In this document: positions 11,089 through 19,920 of the stretch, piece by piece
How the letters are laid out: each line of letters begins with the position of its first letter
How positions within the stretch are numbered: the stretch's first letter is position 1
Assembly (NCBI RefSeq): GCF_040215725.1
Contig: NZ_CP157967.1
Location: 3,832,001 to 3,896,000, forward strand
From: Rhizobium sp. ZPR4
GTDB taxonomy: Bacteria; Pseudomonadota; Alphaproteobacteria; Rhizobiales; Rhizobiaceae
Direction of reading: 5' to 3'
DNA length: 64,000 nt
Position numbers and translations under genes: made by a program
Notes under the pieces: generated by a model
Databases searched by the model: none
What the model was told of the DNA's origin: nothing
What the model saw: only the letters and a program-made list of their open reading frames with translations

Positions 11089-12060
11089 TCAGTGGCGGAT
11101 CGCCGCTTCCATGCGTGCGACGCGCCGGAAGAGTGTCCACCTGCCATTTTCCCAGCGATACTGATCCGGCGAAATAACGTAGGGAACGTCGCTGAGATCG
11201 GCGCTGATCAGCTCCAGAAGCTGCAGGCCCTCAATGTCGTTCTCATGCGTGAAGAACACCTTGTCACGCGACAGGAATGCGGCAATGGGTGCGGCACCGC
11301 CGGATTGCTCCTGTATCTGCGCCCAGAAATTCGGCAGGAAGGCGATGCTGGATTCGAACTGGCCGTCCACCTCGACATATTGGAACCGGCTGCGCTTGGC
11401 GATCTGAACGCCGGTCTTGGCAAGGAACTTCTGCAGGTTGGCCTGAGCCATTTCGGCGAGTTCCCGGGCATCGATGCCCCAGTCGTCGAGTGCTTCGGCC
11501 ATGACGTAGTTGACCGTCGTTTCGCCGTTGACGACGAAGAGCTTGATCAGGTTTTCGGCCTCGTCGAGGTAGACGAATTGCGGCGGATTGGGCTCGTCCT
11601 TGACGGCCTGCATCATCTGCTGCCGCGCAACCTCGACGAAATCGCGCGCTTTCAGGACCGGCAGAACCTTGGCGAGCTCGCCGCTGTCAACCATGGCTTC
11701 CGTCATGTTGAGGTAGTTGAGGAGCGCCTGCGCGCGTGCAGGCCCACGCTTTTCGCGCAGCGACAGGAGCGCATTGCTCAGGAATTTCGTCATCGTATCG
11801 CCGTTGCGGCTGTGCAGCGTCAAGCTGCCGGCGGCAGAATCGTAATCGACGCGGATCAGGTCGCCGAAGAACGGCAGGCGTTCCTGCAGATAGGCGGCAA
11901 AGGCTGCTTCATCCTGCAAGGCTTCGTCGGGAATGTTGAGATCGAGCGTTTTCGTGGCGGCCGTGCTCTCGGGCTCCTGCATCGGGGAAGTTTGTTCGCG
12001 ATGCATCTCAGCGGGCTTGCCTTTGCCGAAGAGCCTTTTCAGGAAATTGAACACGCGCAT
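11089..12060 (-). CDS. DUF1444 family protein
   Basis: 323-residue cytosolic protein of the DUF1444 (YtpQ-like) family, whose function is unknown. The MRVFNFLKRLFGK start was preferred over an in-frame start 35 codons upstream because the added residues are low-complexity and unlike the family. A basic amphipathic N-terminus is followed by an acidic linker, then the conserved domain from about residue 45. It has no cofactor motif that I recognise. It is convergent with pncB and divergent from the MscS-type channel. Confidence 0.8.
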   Translation of the reverse strand: MRVFNFLKRLFGKGKPAEMHREQTSPMQEPESTAATKTLDLNIPDEALQDEAAFAAYLQERLPFFGDLIRVDYDSAAGSLTLHSRNGDTMTKFLSNALLSLREKRGPARAQALLNYLNMTEAMVDSGELAKVLPVLKARDFVEVARQQMMQAVKDEPNPPQFVYLDEAENLIKLFVVNGETTVNYVMAEALDDWGIDARELAEMAQANLQKFLAKTGVQIAKRSRFQYVEVDGQFESSIAFLPNFWAQIQEQSGGAAPIAAFLSRDKVFFTHENDIEGLQLLELISADLSDVPYVISPDQYRWENGRWTLFRRVARMEAAIRH

Positions 12061-12227
12061 CCCCGAGTACTGAACGGTATTGCTGCAGAACCTAGCGCGG
12101 CTGCCGTTGCGGGGCAATGGCGGCATAATAGGGATTGGGTGCCGTAAGTGCCTGCTTGCCCGCATAAAAAACGCGTATAGTCTGCGGGAACGGACCGGAT
12201 GGTCCGATTGCGGGAAGGGCAGCGCAA

Positions 12228-14414
12228 ATGAGGAATGTCGGGGGCGGCAGGTGGACGATCAGGGGCCTGCTTTTTTGTCTTTTTACATTGGCTGCACCTA
12301 TGGTGGTGTTCGCGCAGAATGCGGCTGCCCCACAGCCATCCGCCCCGCCGCCCGACAAGGTTCGCACGCTGATCCAGCTGCTGAACGAGCCGGATGTCAG
12401 GCAATGGCTGACCACGCAGCTCAACAGTCAACCTACGCCCGCCAGCGATAAAGCCGCGCCCGCCAACGATCCGGCCCCGGACGACGGCAATCAGATGTCG
12501 GTCCTGTCGGGCATGCTCGGCCACACGCGGCATCACCTGGAGCTGGTCTCCGGCGCTGCGATGACGCTGCCCTACGAGGTGATGACCGCATCCGAGAAGC
12601 TGGAGGGCGAGGGCAAGTCGGTCGGCCTCGTGCGCATCATCGTTCAGATTGTCCTCCTCTTCTTCCTGGGGTTGGTGGCCGAACTCGCCGTTGCGCGCTT
12701 CATCAACACCAAGCATATGCAGCGCACCGACAAGACTGCCGGTACCGAGACGGAATTGCAGGCCGCGCGCTTCCAGTTTCTGGGCGGCGTCGTGCCCGCC
12801 ATCATCCATGGCCTGGTGACGCTCGTTCCGCTTCTTGCCTTCGATTGGCCGCCGGCCATTGAAAATTTCGCCATCGCCTGCGTCATCGCGATGGTATCGA
12901 TCAGACTGGCGATCTCTATCGGCAAGCTTGTCATGGAATTGATCGCGATGCGTCGCGCCAATGATGTTCTGGATGAGGACGGCGGGACCGCCCGCATCGC
13001 CGAACGGCGGCGCGTGGCGCACTACTGGTATCGGCGATGCACGCTGTTTGCCATCTATTTTGCCTGCGGCTGGGCGATCATACAGGCCGTTACGTCGCTG
13101 GACTTTTCAGCAGGCGCGCGGGACCTCATCGGCTACACGCTCGGCATCGGCCTGTTTCTGATTGCCACGGCTGCCGTGTGGTCCAGGCCGCTCGCGCCGG
13201 AAAAGCGTGGGGCGAAGACGGTTTCCTGGCTGTTGACGATTTTCTTCGTGGCGCTCTGGTGTCTCTGGGTTGCCGGCTTCGACGGCCTTTTGTGGATCGG
13301 TATCTACGCGATATTGCTGCCGCGTGTCCTCTCGGTATCTACGCAGGCGATCGAGGCACTGCATGATGCGGCCGACGGTATTTTCGGCGCCGGCAAGATC
13401 GCGGCCGTGTTGCTCGACCGCGGTTTACGGGCTGTGATCATTACCTTTGCGGCTTTGTGGCTCGGCCACATGCTGGGGGTCGAGGCGCATGCGATGATGA
13501 GCGGCAGCGAATCGAATGTCGGCCGCGTCGCTCGCGGCATTCTCGGCGGCATCATCATCCTCCTGGTCGCAGACCTCGTCTGGCAGCTGGCAAAAACCTA
13601 TATCGACGGCAAAGTCATGCAATCCCTGCCAGCCGTTGACGAGTCGGATGAGATAAGGGCGAGTCGCGCCCGGCTGCAGACGCTGCTGCCGATCTTCCGC
13701 AATATTCTTGCCGTCGTCATCGGCATCATTGCCGTCATGATGGTGTTGTCCGGCCTCGGTGTTCAGATCGGTCCGCTGATCGCCGGCGCCGGCGTTGTCG
13801 GTGTTGCCGTGGGCTTCGGCGCGCAGACCATTGTCAAGGATGTCATCAGCGGCGTCTTCTACCTCTGGGACGATGCCTTCCGCATCGGCGAATATATCGA
13901 AAGCGGTCACTATAAGGGTGTGGTGGAATCCTTCAGCCTACGCTCGGTCAAGCTGCGCCACCAGCGCGGCCCGCTGGCGACGATTCCCTTCGGCTCGCTC
14001 GGCGCAGTCAACAACATGAACCGCGACTGGGCGATCGACAAGATCATCGTCAAGGTCACCTACGATACCGATCTCGTAAAGCTCAAGCGCATCGTCAAGG
14101 ATATCGGCCAGCGCTTGCTCGAAGACGAGGATCTGAAGCCGAGCATCATTCAGACGCTGAAGATGAAGGGCGTCGAGCAGTTCGGCGATTTCGCGATCGA
14201 AATCAGGCTGGCGGTTACCGCCAAGCCCAATGAGCTCTCGGTCATCCGCCGCAGCGCGCTAGCCCTCATCAAGCAGGCCTTCGATGAGAACGGCATCCAG
14301 TTCGCTTTCCCGACCGTGCAGGTGGCAAGCGACAAGGATGCCGCGGCTGCCGCTGCTCGGCAGCTCGTGGAGATGCGGGCGGCAAATCTGGAAGGCGGGC
14401 AGCAGGCCGTTTAG
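12228..14414 (+). CDS. large MscS-family mechanosensitive ion channel
   Basis: 728 residues. A signal sequence ends near VFAQ (about residue 30), followed by a short periplasmic domain and around ten hydrophobic segments. The MscS pore region is near residues 505-560 (LIAGAGVVGVAVGFGAQTIV). A cytoplasmic beta domain and C-terminal alpha/beta domain follow. The size and extra helices resemble the YbiO/YbdG/MscM class rather than the 286-residue MscS. These channels release solutes on hypo-osmotic shock. The TAG stop codon is the first three bases of a dispersed repeat. Confidence 0.88.
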   Translation: MRNVGGGRWTIRGLLFCLFTLAAPMVVFAQNAAAPQPSAPPPDKVRTLIQLLNEPDVRQWLTTQLNSQPTPASDKAAPANDPAPDDGNQMSVLSGMLGHTRHHLELVSGAAMTLPYEVMTASEKLEGEGKSVGLVRIIVQIVLLFFLGLVAELAVARFINTKHMQRTDKTAGTETELQAARFQFLGGVVPAIIHGLVTLVPLLAFDWPPAIENFAIACVIAMVSIRLAISIGKLVMELIAMRRANDVLDEDGGTARIAERRRVAHYWYRRCTLFAIYFACGWAIIQAVTSLDFSAGARDLIGYTLGIGLFLIATAAVWSRPLAPEKRGAKTVSWLLTIFFVALWCLWVAGFDGLLWIGIYAILLPRVLSVSTQAIEALHDAADGIFGAGKIAAVLLDRGLRAVIITFAALWLGHMLGVEAHAMMSGSESNVGRVARGILGGIIILLVADLVWQLAKTYIDGKVMQSLPAVDESDEIRASRARLQTLLPIFRNILAVVIGIIAVMMVLSGLGVQIGPLIAGAGVVGVAVGFGAQTIVKDVISGVFYLWDDAFRIGEYIESGHYKGVVESFSLRSVKLRHQRGPLATIPFGSLGAVNNMNRDWAIDKIIVKVTYDTDLVKLKRIVKDIGQRLLEDEDLKPSIIQTLKMKGVEQFGDFAIEIRLAVTAKPNELSVIRRSALALIKQAFDENGIQFAFPTVQVASDKDAAAAAARQLVEMRAANLEGGQQAV

Positions 14415-14516
14415 AGCAATTCCAGGAAAAGTGCGCAGCGGTTTTCCGTCCGGAACTGCGTGAAAACAAAGAGCTAGAGCGGTTCAGAGATGCCGTGAAA
14501 AACTGAATCGCTCTAG
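14412..14516 (+). repeat. dispersed intergenic repeat, copy 2
   Basis: Second copy of the 105-bp element found at 9589-9693, same orientation, about 90% identical by eye. It begins with TAGAGCAATTCC, and its first TAG is the stop of the MscS-type gene. It fills the gap to the convergent LacI gene and ends in CGCTCTAGA. Confidence 0.87.
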
Positions 14517-14522
14517 ATCCGG

Positions 14523-15581
14523 CTACGGCTTCGGAGCCGCCGTGCTGCCGCGCACGATCAGCGTGACATCGATCATCTCGCGTTCGGCCGGTACGGCGTC
14601 GTCGAGAACGGCCTGCACCGCGCGCTGCGCGATCGCGGCAAAGGGCTGGGCCATCGTCGTCAGGCCCGGCTCCACCATGCCGCCTTCCGGCACGCCATCG
14701 AAGCCGACGACGGAGATGTCTTGCGGCACTGAAAGGCCTCGTGCCCTCAGCCAGTTGATCGCCAGCAAGGCGATATTGTCCGACATGGCGAGAATCGCCG
14801 TCGGCGGTTCCTGCGCGGAAAACAGATAGTCGAGCCCGGCTTCGACGCTTGGCTTGTCGTTGAGCGTCTCAAAGATCGGCACGTCCTCACGCTCGATGCC
14901 GAACGCTTCGAGTGCCTGCCAGTAGCCGAGTGCTCGATCGCGCGAGGTGGAATACATCGCCCGCCCGATCCCGGCGACGCTGACCGGCCCGACATGGTCG
15001 TCCGAAAGTTCGGTCGCGAGCACGCCGAAACGCCTATGGCCGAGTTCGGCCAGATGCCGGGCCGCGACGGCAGCACCTCCGAGATTGTCGACGCTGATCG
15101 AGGGGATCGACGCATCCTCGTCATTCAAGGCGAGCGCGACGAAGGGCAATTGCCGCTCACGCGTCAGCTGGACGAGCTTTTCGCCACCTTCCACGCAGAG
15201 CAGGATGAAGCCATCGACCAGCGCGCTCTTGATGTTCCAGTCGAGCTTGTGCCGATCCTTGGCCGAGACCAGCGCGAGACCCGTGCCGCTGGCGTCGCAG
15301 ACCTCGGATATGGCGGCCAGGAGCGCCCTGGCCCAGGGATCGTTGAAGAAATAGGCAAGCGGCTCGACCACGGCGACGCCGATGGCGTTGACCTTTCCGG
15401 CCCGCAGCAGTCGGCCCGTCAGGCTTGGCCCGGCATAGCCTAGCCGCTTGGCGGTCTCGAGCACATGCTCGCGTACTTCTTCGCGCACCACTTCGGGTCG
15501 GCTGAAAACATTGGAGGCGGTTCCCTGCGATACGCCCGCCGCCTTGGCGACGTCCGCGAGCCTGATGGTGCCCTTGGCCAA
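14523..15581 (-). CDS. LacI family transcriptional regulator
   Basis: 352 residues. The N-terminal LacI helix-turn-helix is IRLADVAKAAGVSQGTASNVF (residues about 5-25), followed by a periplasmic-binding-protein-like sugar-sensing domain. The start is most likely TTG at 15581, because GGAGG lies 6 bases upstream of it. An ATG 12 codons earlier adds an unrelated segment. Three operator-like palindromes lie just upstream, so autoregulation is likely. The only gene facing it is an uncharacterised small ORF, and the effector sugar is unknown. Confidence 0.88.
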   Translation of the reverse strand: MAKGTIRLADVAKAAGVSQGTASNVFSRPEVVREEVREHVLETAKRLGYAGPSLTGRLLRAGKVNAIGVAVVEPLAYFFNDPWARALLAAISEVCDASGTGLALVSAKDRHKLDWNIKSALVDGFILLCVEGGEKLVQLTRERQLPFVALALNDEDASIPSISVDNLGGAAVAARHLAELGHRRFGVLATELSDDHVGPVSVAGIGRAMYSTSRDRALGYWQALEAFGIEREDVPIFETLNDKPSVEAGLDYLFSAQEPPTAILAMSDNIALLAINWLRARGLSVPQDISVVGFDGVPEGGMVEPGLTTMAQPFAAIAQRAVQAVLDDAVPAEREMIDVTLIVRGSTAAPKP

Positions 15582-15622
15582 TGAAATCCTCCATATCTTT
15601 CCGACAGATACTAGCAATGAAG

Positions 15623-15720
15623 TTGTATCGGTTCAATTCCGCTTGACAGTCGATTTTTGAAGCGTACGATTGAACCGATTCAAAAAAGCAATGTAAGTCG
15701 ATTTTGAATCGATTCAAAAT
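15623..15720. promoter_or_regulatory. three LacI-type operators
   Basis: TTGTATCGGTTCAA at 15623-15636, TTGAACCGATTCAA at 15670-15683 and TTGAATCGATTCAA at 15704-15717. The last is the core of a perfect 20-bp palindrome at 15701-15720. The central CG and 14-bp size match LacI/GalR-family operators. Spacings of 47 and 34 bp centre to centre could support looping. They lie between lacI-type regulator and the small ORF. Confidence 0.8.
15643..15670 (+). promoter_or_regulatory. sigma-70-like promoter between operators
   Basis: TTGACA at 15643-15648 and TACGAT at 15665-15670 are separated by 16 bases. The second operator starts at the last -10 base, so repressor binding would block initiation. 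It points toward the small ORF at 15736. Confidence 0.55.
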
Positions 15721-15735
15721 GTGAAAGATAAGCCG

Positions 15736-16026
15736 ATGTTGACCAATTATCTCTTCAAGGATCTCTATGATGATCGATGGGGTGACCCCTGCAATCCGTA
15801 TGCCGCCGATCCGCCGTCGCCCGAACATGAGGGCACGGCCGGCAGGCCGAGCCTGCTTCGCCGGCTGGCGGGGCTTTTCCGCCGCCAGAAGCGTCCGTCG
15901 GCGTGGTCTTTCACGATACCAAGCGAGCCATCGGACACCGAAAGCGAAATCGGTGTCAGGCATCGCACCGGGCTTGAAGACCCGAAGCTTCTCGCTCTTG
16001 CCAAGGCGCTGTCACGGAATTGCTAG
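15736..16026 (+). CDS. uncharacterised 96-residue protein
   Basis: ATG at 15736; an in-frame GTG at 15721 would add 5 residues, and no good ribosome site favours either. Codon choice is GC-rich at third positions as in real genes of the window. The protein has an acidic N-terminus (LFKDLYDDRWGDP) and a basic middle (SLLRRLAGLFRRQKR) that could be an amphipathic helix. I recognise no family. It lies directly behind a promoter with LacI-type operators and ends in TAGAGCAAT, resembling the start of the dispersed repeat. It may be a truncated remnant of the LacI target or a small regulated protein. Confidence 0.5.
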   Translation: MLTNYLFKDLYDDRWGDPCNPYAADPPSPEHEGTAGRPSLLRRLAGLFRRQKRPSAWSFTIPSEPSDTESEIGVRHRTGLEDPKLLALAKALSRNC

Positions 16027-16066
16027 AGCAATGTTTGGAAACCCTGAAACATCAGTTCGATGGGCC

Positions 16067-16795
16067 TCAGAAATTTTCCTTGTAGGGACGGAGATCGAGC
16101 TCCTGCGTCCAGGCCGACGGATGTTGGCGATGAATGTGCCAATAGCTCTCGGCAATGGCATCGATATTCAGCAGCCCATCGGCATCCACATCCGGCCGGC
16201 GCAAACGCAGCCGTTCCCCGTCTATGCCGCCATCGATGATGGTGTGGGCGACATGCAGGCCGAGAGGGCCGAACTCGCGCGCCATGCTCTGGCTGATCAT
16301 TCGAAGACCGGCCTTGGCGGCGGCGAATTGCGCAAAGCCCGCCTTGCCGCGCAGGCTGGCGGAGGCGCCGGTGAAGATCACGGTGCCACGGCCGAGCGGC
16401 GCCAGATGACGCGCCGCCTCACGGCCGACGAGGAAACCGCCGAAGCAGCAGATACGCCAGAATTCCTCGAACTGAGCGGCCGTCAGATCGCGAAAGCCGA
16501 TCGGACGATTGATGCCGGCATTGAAAACGACGAAATCGGGCGCGGCAATATCCGCGCGCGCGGTAAAGGCATGTTCGAACAACCGGACGACAGCCGCCTC
16601 ATCCGTCGCATCGGTTTCGATCGCTTCGGCGCTGCCGCCGGACGCATTGATGGTGGCCGCCACCTGATCGATCTTTGCCGCCGTCCGGCCAGCGATGACG
16701 ACATGATAGCCCTTGTCTGCGAGAAGCCGGCAAAGTGCCGCACCCAGACCCTGCTCGGCACCCACTCCGACGATAATTGCGCTTGGCGTGCTCAT
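16067..16795 (-). CDS. atypical short-chain dehydrogenase/reductase
   Basis: 242 residues with an SDR Rossmann fold. The nucleotide motif is GVGAEQGLG (10-18), the NAG motif is at 92-94, and a Ser sits in FTGASAS (141-147). The usual catalytic YxxxK reads F157-AAA-K161, so the active-site Tyr is replaced by Phe and normal SDR chemistry may be lost or altered. Its start overlaps the stop of the upstream ene-reductase gene, so the two are translationally coupled. Its substrate is unknown. Confidence 0.82.
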   Translation of the reverse strand: MSTPSAIIVGVGAEQGLGAALCRLLADKGYHVVIAGRTAAKIDQVAATINASGGSAEAIETDATDEAAVVRLFEHAFTARADIAAPDFVVFNAGINRPIGFRDLTAAQFEEFWRICCFGGFLVGREAARHLAPLGRGTVIFTGASASLRGKAGFAQFAAAKAGLRMISQSMAREFGPLGLHVAHTIIDGGIDGERLRLRRPDVDADGLLNIDAIAESYWHIHRQHPSAWTQELDLRPYKENF

Positions 16796-17913
16796 TCGGC
16801 GGCCTCCCTGGCATCGAGTGTCGGATAGTCGGTGTAGCCCTCGGCGCCGCCGCCGTAGAAGGTCGGGCGATGATAGGCGTTAAGAGGCGCCCCGCGGCGA
16901 ATACGCTCTGGCAGATCCGGATTGGCGATGAACAGGCGACCGAAGGCGATGGCATCCGCATGGCCGGCGGCGAGCATGGCTTCGGCCGTATCAGGTCGGA
17001 AATTGCCGGCGGCGATCAGCGTGCCGGACCAGGCGGGGCGGAAGAGTTCCGCGGCCGAGGGCACGTTCTTGTGGTCGACTTCGGCCTGGCCGGCACCGCT
17101 GGCGCGCGGCTCGATCAGGTGCAGATAGGCGAGGTTCAGCCGGTCCAGCTCGCGAATGACATGGCCGTAGAGACGCAAGGGATCGTCCTCGCCGCTGTCA
17201 TTGGCAATACCGAATGGCGAGAGGCGCACGCCGACGCGCTCCGAACTCCAGACTTCGGAAACCGCCTCGACCACTTCCAGCAGCAGTCGCGTGCGATTGT
17301 CGATCGAGCCGCCATATTGGTCGGTGCGCTGGTTGGTGCGGGCTTGCAGGAATTGTTCGATCAGATAGCCATTGGCACCATGAATCTCGACGCCGTCAAA
17401 ACCGGCCTGCTTGGCATTGGCGGCCGCCTGGGCATAAACGTCGATCAAAAGCGGCATGAGGTCGATATCGATCGCCTGGGGTGTCTCGAAGGGAACGCGC
17501 TCGAAGGAGGCGGTAAAGGCATCACCCTTGGCGGCAATCGCGGAAGGAGCGATCGGCGCCGCTCCATCAGGTTGGTGCGAAGAATGGGAAATGCGGCCGA
17601 CATGCCAGAGCTGCAGAAAGATCTTGCCGCCCTTGCAATGAACAGCGTCGGTCACCGCCTTCCAGCCGGCGATCTGTTCGGCCGTGTGGATGCCGGGTGT
17701 TGCCGGCATGCCCTGTCCGGCGCGTGAAATCTGCGAACCTTCGGAAATGATGAGCCCGCCCTCGCTGGCGCGCTGGGCGTAATATTCGGCATTCAATGCG
17801 GAGGGCACATTGCCCGGCTGGCTCGCCCGCATGCGGGTGAGAGGCGCCATGACGATGCGATGCGCAAGCTCGTAGGGGCCGACGGAAAGAGGCGAAAACA
17901 AAGTAGCTGTCAT
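16792..17913 (-). CDS. Old Yellow Enzyme-type alkene reductase
   Basis: 373-residue FMN-dependent TIM-barrel enzyme of the OYE/NemA family. Seen are the MAPLTRMRA segment near residues 22-30, HVGR (IFLQLWHVGRIS) and the substrate-binding GVEIHGANGYLIEQF segment, with RTDQYGGSIDNR downstream. NADPH-driven reduction of activated C=C bonds or nitro-esters in the cytosol is the family reaction. GGAGAA precedes the ATG. It is the first gene of a two-gene operon with the SDR. A long palindrome about 80 bp upstream is a likely regulatory site. Confidence 0.92.
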   Translation of the reverse strand: MTATLFSPLSVGPYELAHRIVMAPLTRMRASQPGNVPSALNAEYYAQRASEGGLIISEGSQISRAGQGMPATPGIHTAEQIAGWKAVTDAVHCKGGKIFLQLWHVGRISHSSHQPDGAAPIAPSAIAAKGDAFTASFERVPFETPQAIDIDLMPLLIDVYAQAAANAKQAGFDGVEIHGANGYLIEQFLQARTNQRTDQYGGSIDNRTRLLLEVVEAVSEVWSSERVGVRLSPFGIANDSGEDDPLRLYGHVIRELDRLNLAYLHLIEPRASGAGQAEVDHKNVPSAAELFRPAWSGTLIAAGNFRPDTAEAMLAAGHADAIAFGRLFIANPDLPERIRRGAPLNAYHRPTFYGGGAEGYTDYPTLDAREAAE

Positions 17914-17990
17914 AAAATTCTCCTGCCTGGAGCCAAAATTGCTCCCCGGGGCGGAAGGGCCTGTCAGCGGCGATTCGGTCTCGGGAGTTC

Positions 17991-18017
17991 GAATAAGATG
18001 ATGGCCATCATTTATTC
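17991..18017. promoter_or_regulatory. 27-bp near-perfect palindrome upstream of ene-reductase
   Basis: Outer arms GAATAA/TTATTC flank the perfect 14-bp palindrome ATGATGGCCATCAT, with one extra G at 17997. It lies 78-104 bp before the ene-reductase ATG. The form suits a TetR-family repressor, but no such regulator is adjacent, so the binding protein would be encoded elsewhere. Confidence 0.65.
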
Positions 18018-18049
18018 CAACAATCGGACGTGCGCAACTGAATCTCGTA

Positions 18050-18856
18050 TCAGGCCGGGATTGTTGCGAGAAAGCCGAGCAAGGCGGCGTTGAATTGCGC
18101 CGGTCGTTGCAGCGGCGCGAAATGGCTGACGCCAGGCAGAGGAATCAGCTTCGCGCCGGGAATGTGCCGCGCGAGATAATCGGCGTGTTCCGATTTGATG
18201 AACTCGTCATGCTCGCTCTGCACGATGGCGACGGGCACATCGATCCCGGCGAGATCGGCGATTGTGTAGTTCGGCTCGGTCCGCTGCATCAGGCCGACAG
18301 CCTCGACGAAGGCATCGAACTTGTCCGGCGTGGCCGACAGGGCCGCATAATCCTTCGTGTGGCGCGAGAAGCAGCGCTCGATGACCGGCGTCGCCACGAA
18401 TTCCTTCGTGCCGCTCGGGTCCATGTTGCAGGCAAAGAAGAAGACGCTGGAAACACGCTCCGGATGGGTTTTTCCGAGCACCATGCCGATGCAGGCGCCG
18501 TCGCTCCATCCGGCAATGACAGCCTTTTCGATCTTCAGCCTGTCCATGACGGCGAGAACGTCAGAGGCCATGAGCTCGTAGGTGTAAGGCCGCTCGTCCC
18601 GCGTGCTGCGCCCATGCCCGCGGCTGTCGACGACGGTAACCTGATGGCCTGCGTCGATGAGCGCAGGCACTTGATAGCCCCAATTGCCACTGTTTCCGAG
18701 CCCGCCATGCAGGAGGATCACGGGCGCGCCGCTGCCATAGGAGGCATACCAGATGCGGGCACCATCATGATCGATGTGACCCTCCGTCTCGGTATGCGGC
18801 AACGGCGCAGCCCCTTCGGCTTCGAAGCGATGAAGCTCGTCGTCGTGAAATTCCAT
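18050..18856 (-). CDS. alpha/beta-fold hydrolase
   Basis: 268 residues. The oxyanion motif is LLHGG (48-52), the nucleophile elbow is GWSDG with Ser118, and the His is in GVSHFAP near residue 245, giving a complete alpha/beta-hydrolase triad. GGGAGG lies close before the ATG at 18856. An ATG at 18874 with GGAG is also possible and would add six residues. Sequence resembles esterase or 3-oxoadipate enol-lactonase-like proteins, but the substrate cannot be named. It is a single gene between the ene-reductase operon and a LysR gene. Confidence 0.85.
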   Translation of the reverse strand: MEFHDDELHRFEAEGAAPLPHTETEGHIDHDGARIWYASYGSGAPVILLHGGLGNSGNWGYQVPALIDAGHQVTVVDSRGHGRSTRDERPYTYELMASDVLAVMDRLKIEKAVIAGWSDGACIGMVLGKTHPERVSSVFFFACNMDPSGTKEFVATPVIERCFSRHTKDYAALSATPDKFDAFVEAVGLMQRTEPNYTIADLAGIDVPVAIVQSEHDEFIKSEHADYLARHIPGAKLIPLPGVSHFAPLQRPAQFNAALLGFLATIPA

Positions 18857-18940
18857 GCCCACCTCCCATTGCACCGTCTCCTCCCGACAGCCATATGGCG
18901 AGACTAGTCGATCCCAACGCGTCTTTTCAACAGGCCGTGG

Positions 18941-19822
18941 TCATATCGTTGCCAGATGCTCGAAAAGATCGCGGGCCGGCGATGGCAGGTCTTCGAGCGA
19001 GCGAACGCAGACCGAAAGCTGGCGGGTGGCCCAGCTGTCGGTGAGACGAAGCGCAGCGATCTTTGCGGATCGGCCGCAGCGGCGCGCCGCCGTTTCCGGC
19101 ACGATGCCGAGGCCGATGCCCAGGCCTGCCATATCGCAGATGCTTTCGAACGTCCGCATCCGCACCCGCATCTTCAGCCGGGTGCCGAGCCGGGTTGCCC
19201 GTGCGTCGATGTGTTCTTGCAAGGCCCCGCCCGCTAGGCCGACAAAGTGCTCATGCAGAATATCAGCGAAGGCAATGTGCTTTGCCGCTGCCAACGCATG
19301 ATCGCGAGGCACCACCACCACCAGACGATCGATCGCAAAGGGCCGCAACATCAGGCCCGATGTGTCGACCGCATCCGACAGAACGCCGATCTCGGCCAGC
19401 CCGGCCGAAACGGCCCGCGCGATCTCGATGCTCTGGCGCTCCTTGAGGTCGATATCGGTTCGCGGGTGCTTTCCCATCCATTCGGCAAGGCGCGGCGGCA
19501 GGTATTCGACGATCGCGGCGGTGTTGGCGAGAAGCCGTATGGTCGCGCGCAGGCCGCTTGCATGTTCGCCAAGCTCACCGCGCATCTGTGTCAGTTGCCG
19601 CTGGATCAGCCGGGCATGATGGGCCAGTGCCTCGCCGGCGGGCGTCGGGCTCACGCCGCGTCGACCGCGCTCCAGAAGCCGCACGCCGCCATTCGCCTCC
19701 ATGTCGCGCAGCCGCTCGCTGGCGGCCGGCAGCGAAAGCCCGACATCGGCAGCCCCATGCGTGATGCTGCCGGCATCGACGATGGCGAGGAACAGGCGAA
19801 GGTCGGTCAGATCGAAGCGCAT
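18941..19822 (-). CDS. LysR family transcriptional regulator
   Basis: 293 residues. The winged helix-turn-helix is at the N-terminus (RLFLAIVDAGSITHGAADVGLSLPAASERL, about 9-38), followed by a LysR substrate-binding domain. It is divergent from a TauE/SafE-type exporter 98 bp away, with a dyad between them. The exporter and the following isochorismatase-like gene are its probable targets. Confidence 0.9.
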   Translation of the reverse strand: MRFDLTDLRLFLAIVDAGSITHGAADVGLSLPAASERLRDMEANGGVRLLERGRRGVSPTPAGEALAHHARLIQRQLTQMRGELGEHASGLRATIRLLANTAAIVEYLPPRLAEWMGKHPRTDIDLKERQSIEIARAVSAGLAEIGVLSDAVDTSGLMLRPFAIDRLVVVVPRDHALAAAKHIAFADILHEHFVGLAGGALQEHIDARATRLGTRLKMRVRMRTFESICDMAGLGIGLGIVPETAARRCGRSAKIAALRLTDSWATRQLSVCVRSLEDLPSPARDLFEHLATI

Positions 19823-19845
19823 AAGGTGCAGACTACCGCATATCC

Positions 19846-19868
19846 AGCCTTCGGAACAGCCGAAGGCT
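19846..19868. promoter_or_regulatory. 9-bp-arm dyad between LysR and TauE genes
   Basis: Perfect arms AGCCTTCGG and CCGAAGGCT with a 5-base centre, located 24 bp from the LysR start and 52 bp from the exporter start. The position fits a LysR recognition site, but the sequence is not a textbook T-N11-A box. Confidence 0.55.
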
Positions 19869-19920
19869 ATCTTCGCTTCATCCGCATTGTGCCAACCCTC
19901 GCGTCTGCTAGTGAAGGGGC

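Noticed and set aside
12191..12206. CGGACC-GGAT-GGTCCG hairpin before the MscS-type gene
   Set aside because: Only six-base arms; no supporting promoter or riboswitch features.
15767..16828. 353-residue ORF on + across the SDR gene
   Set aside because: Antisense shadow of the SDR; the small ORF at 15736 in another frame has better codon use.
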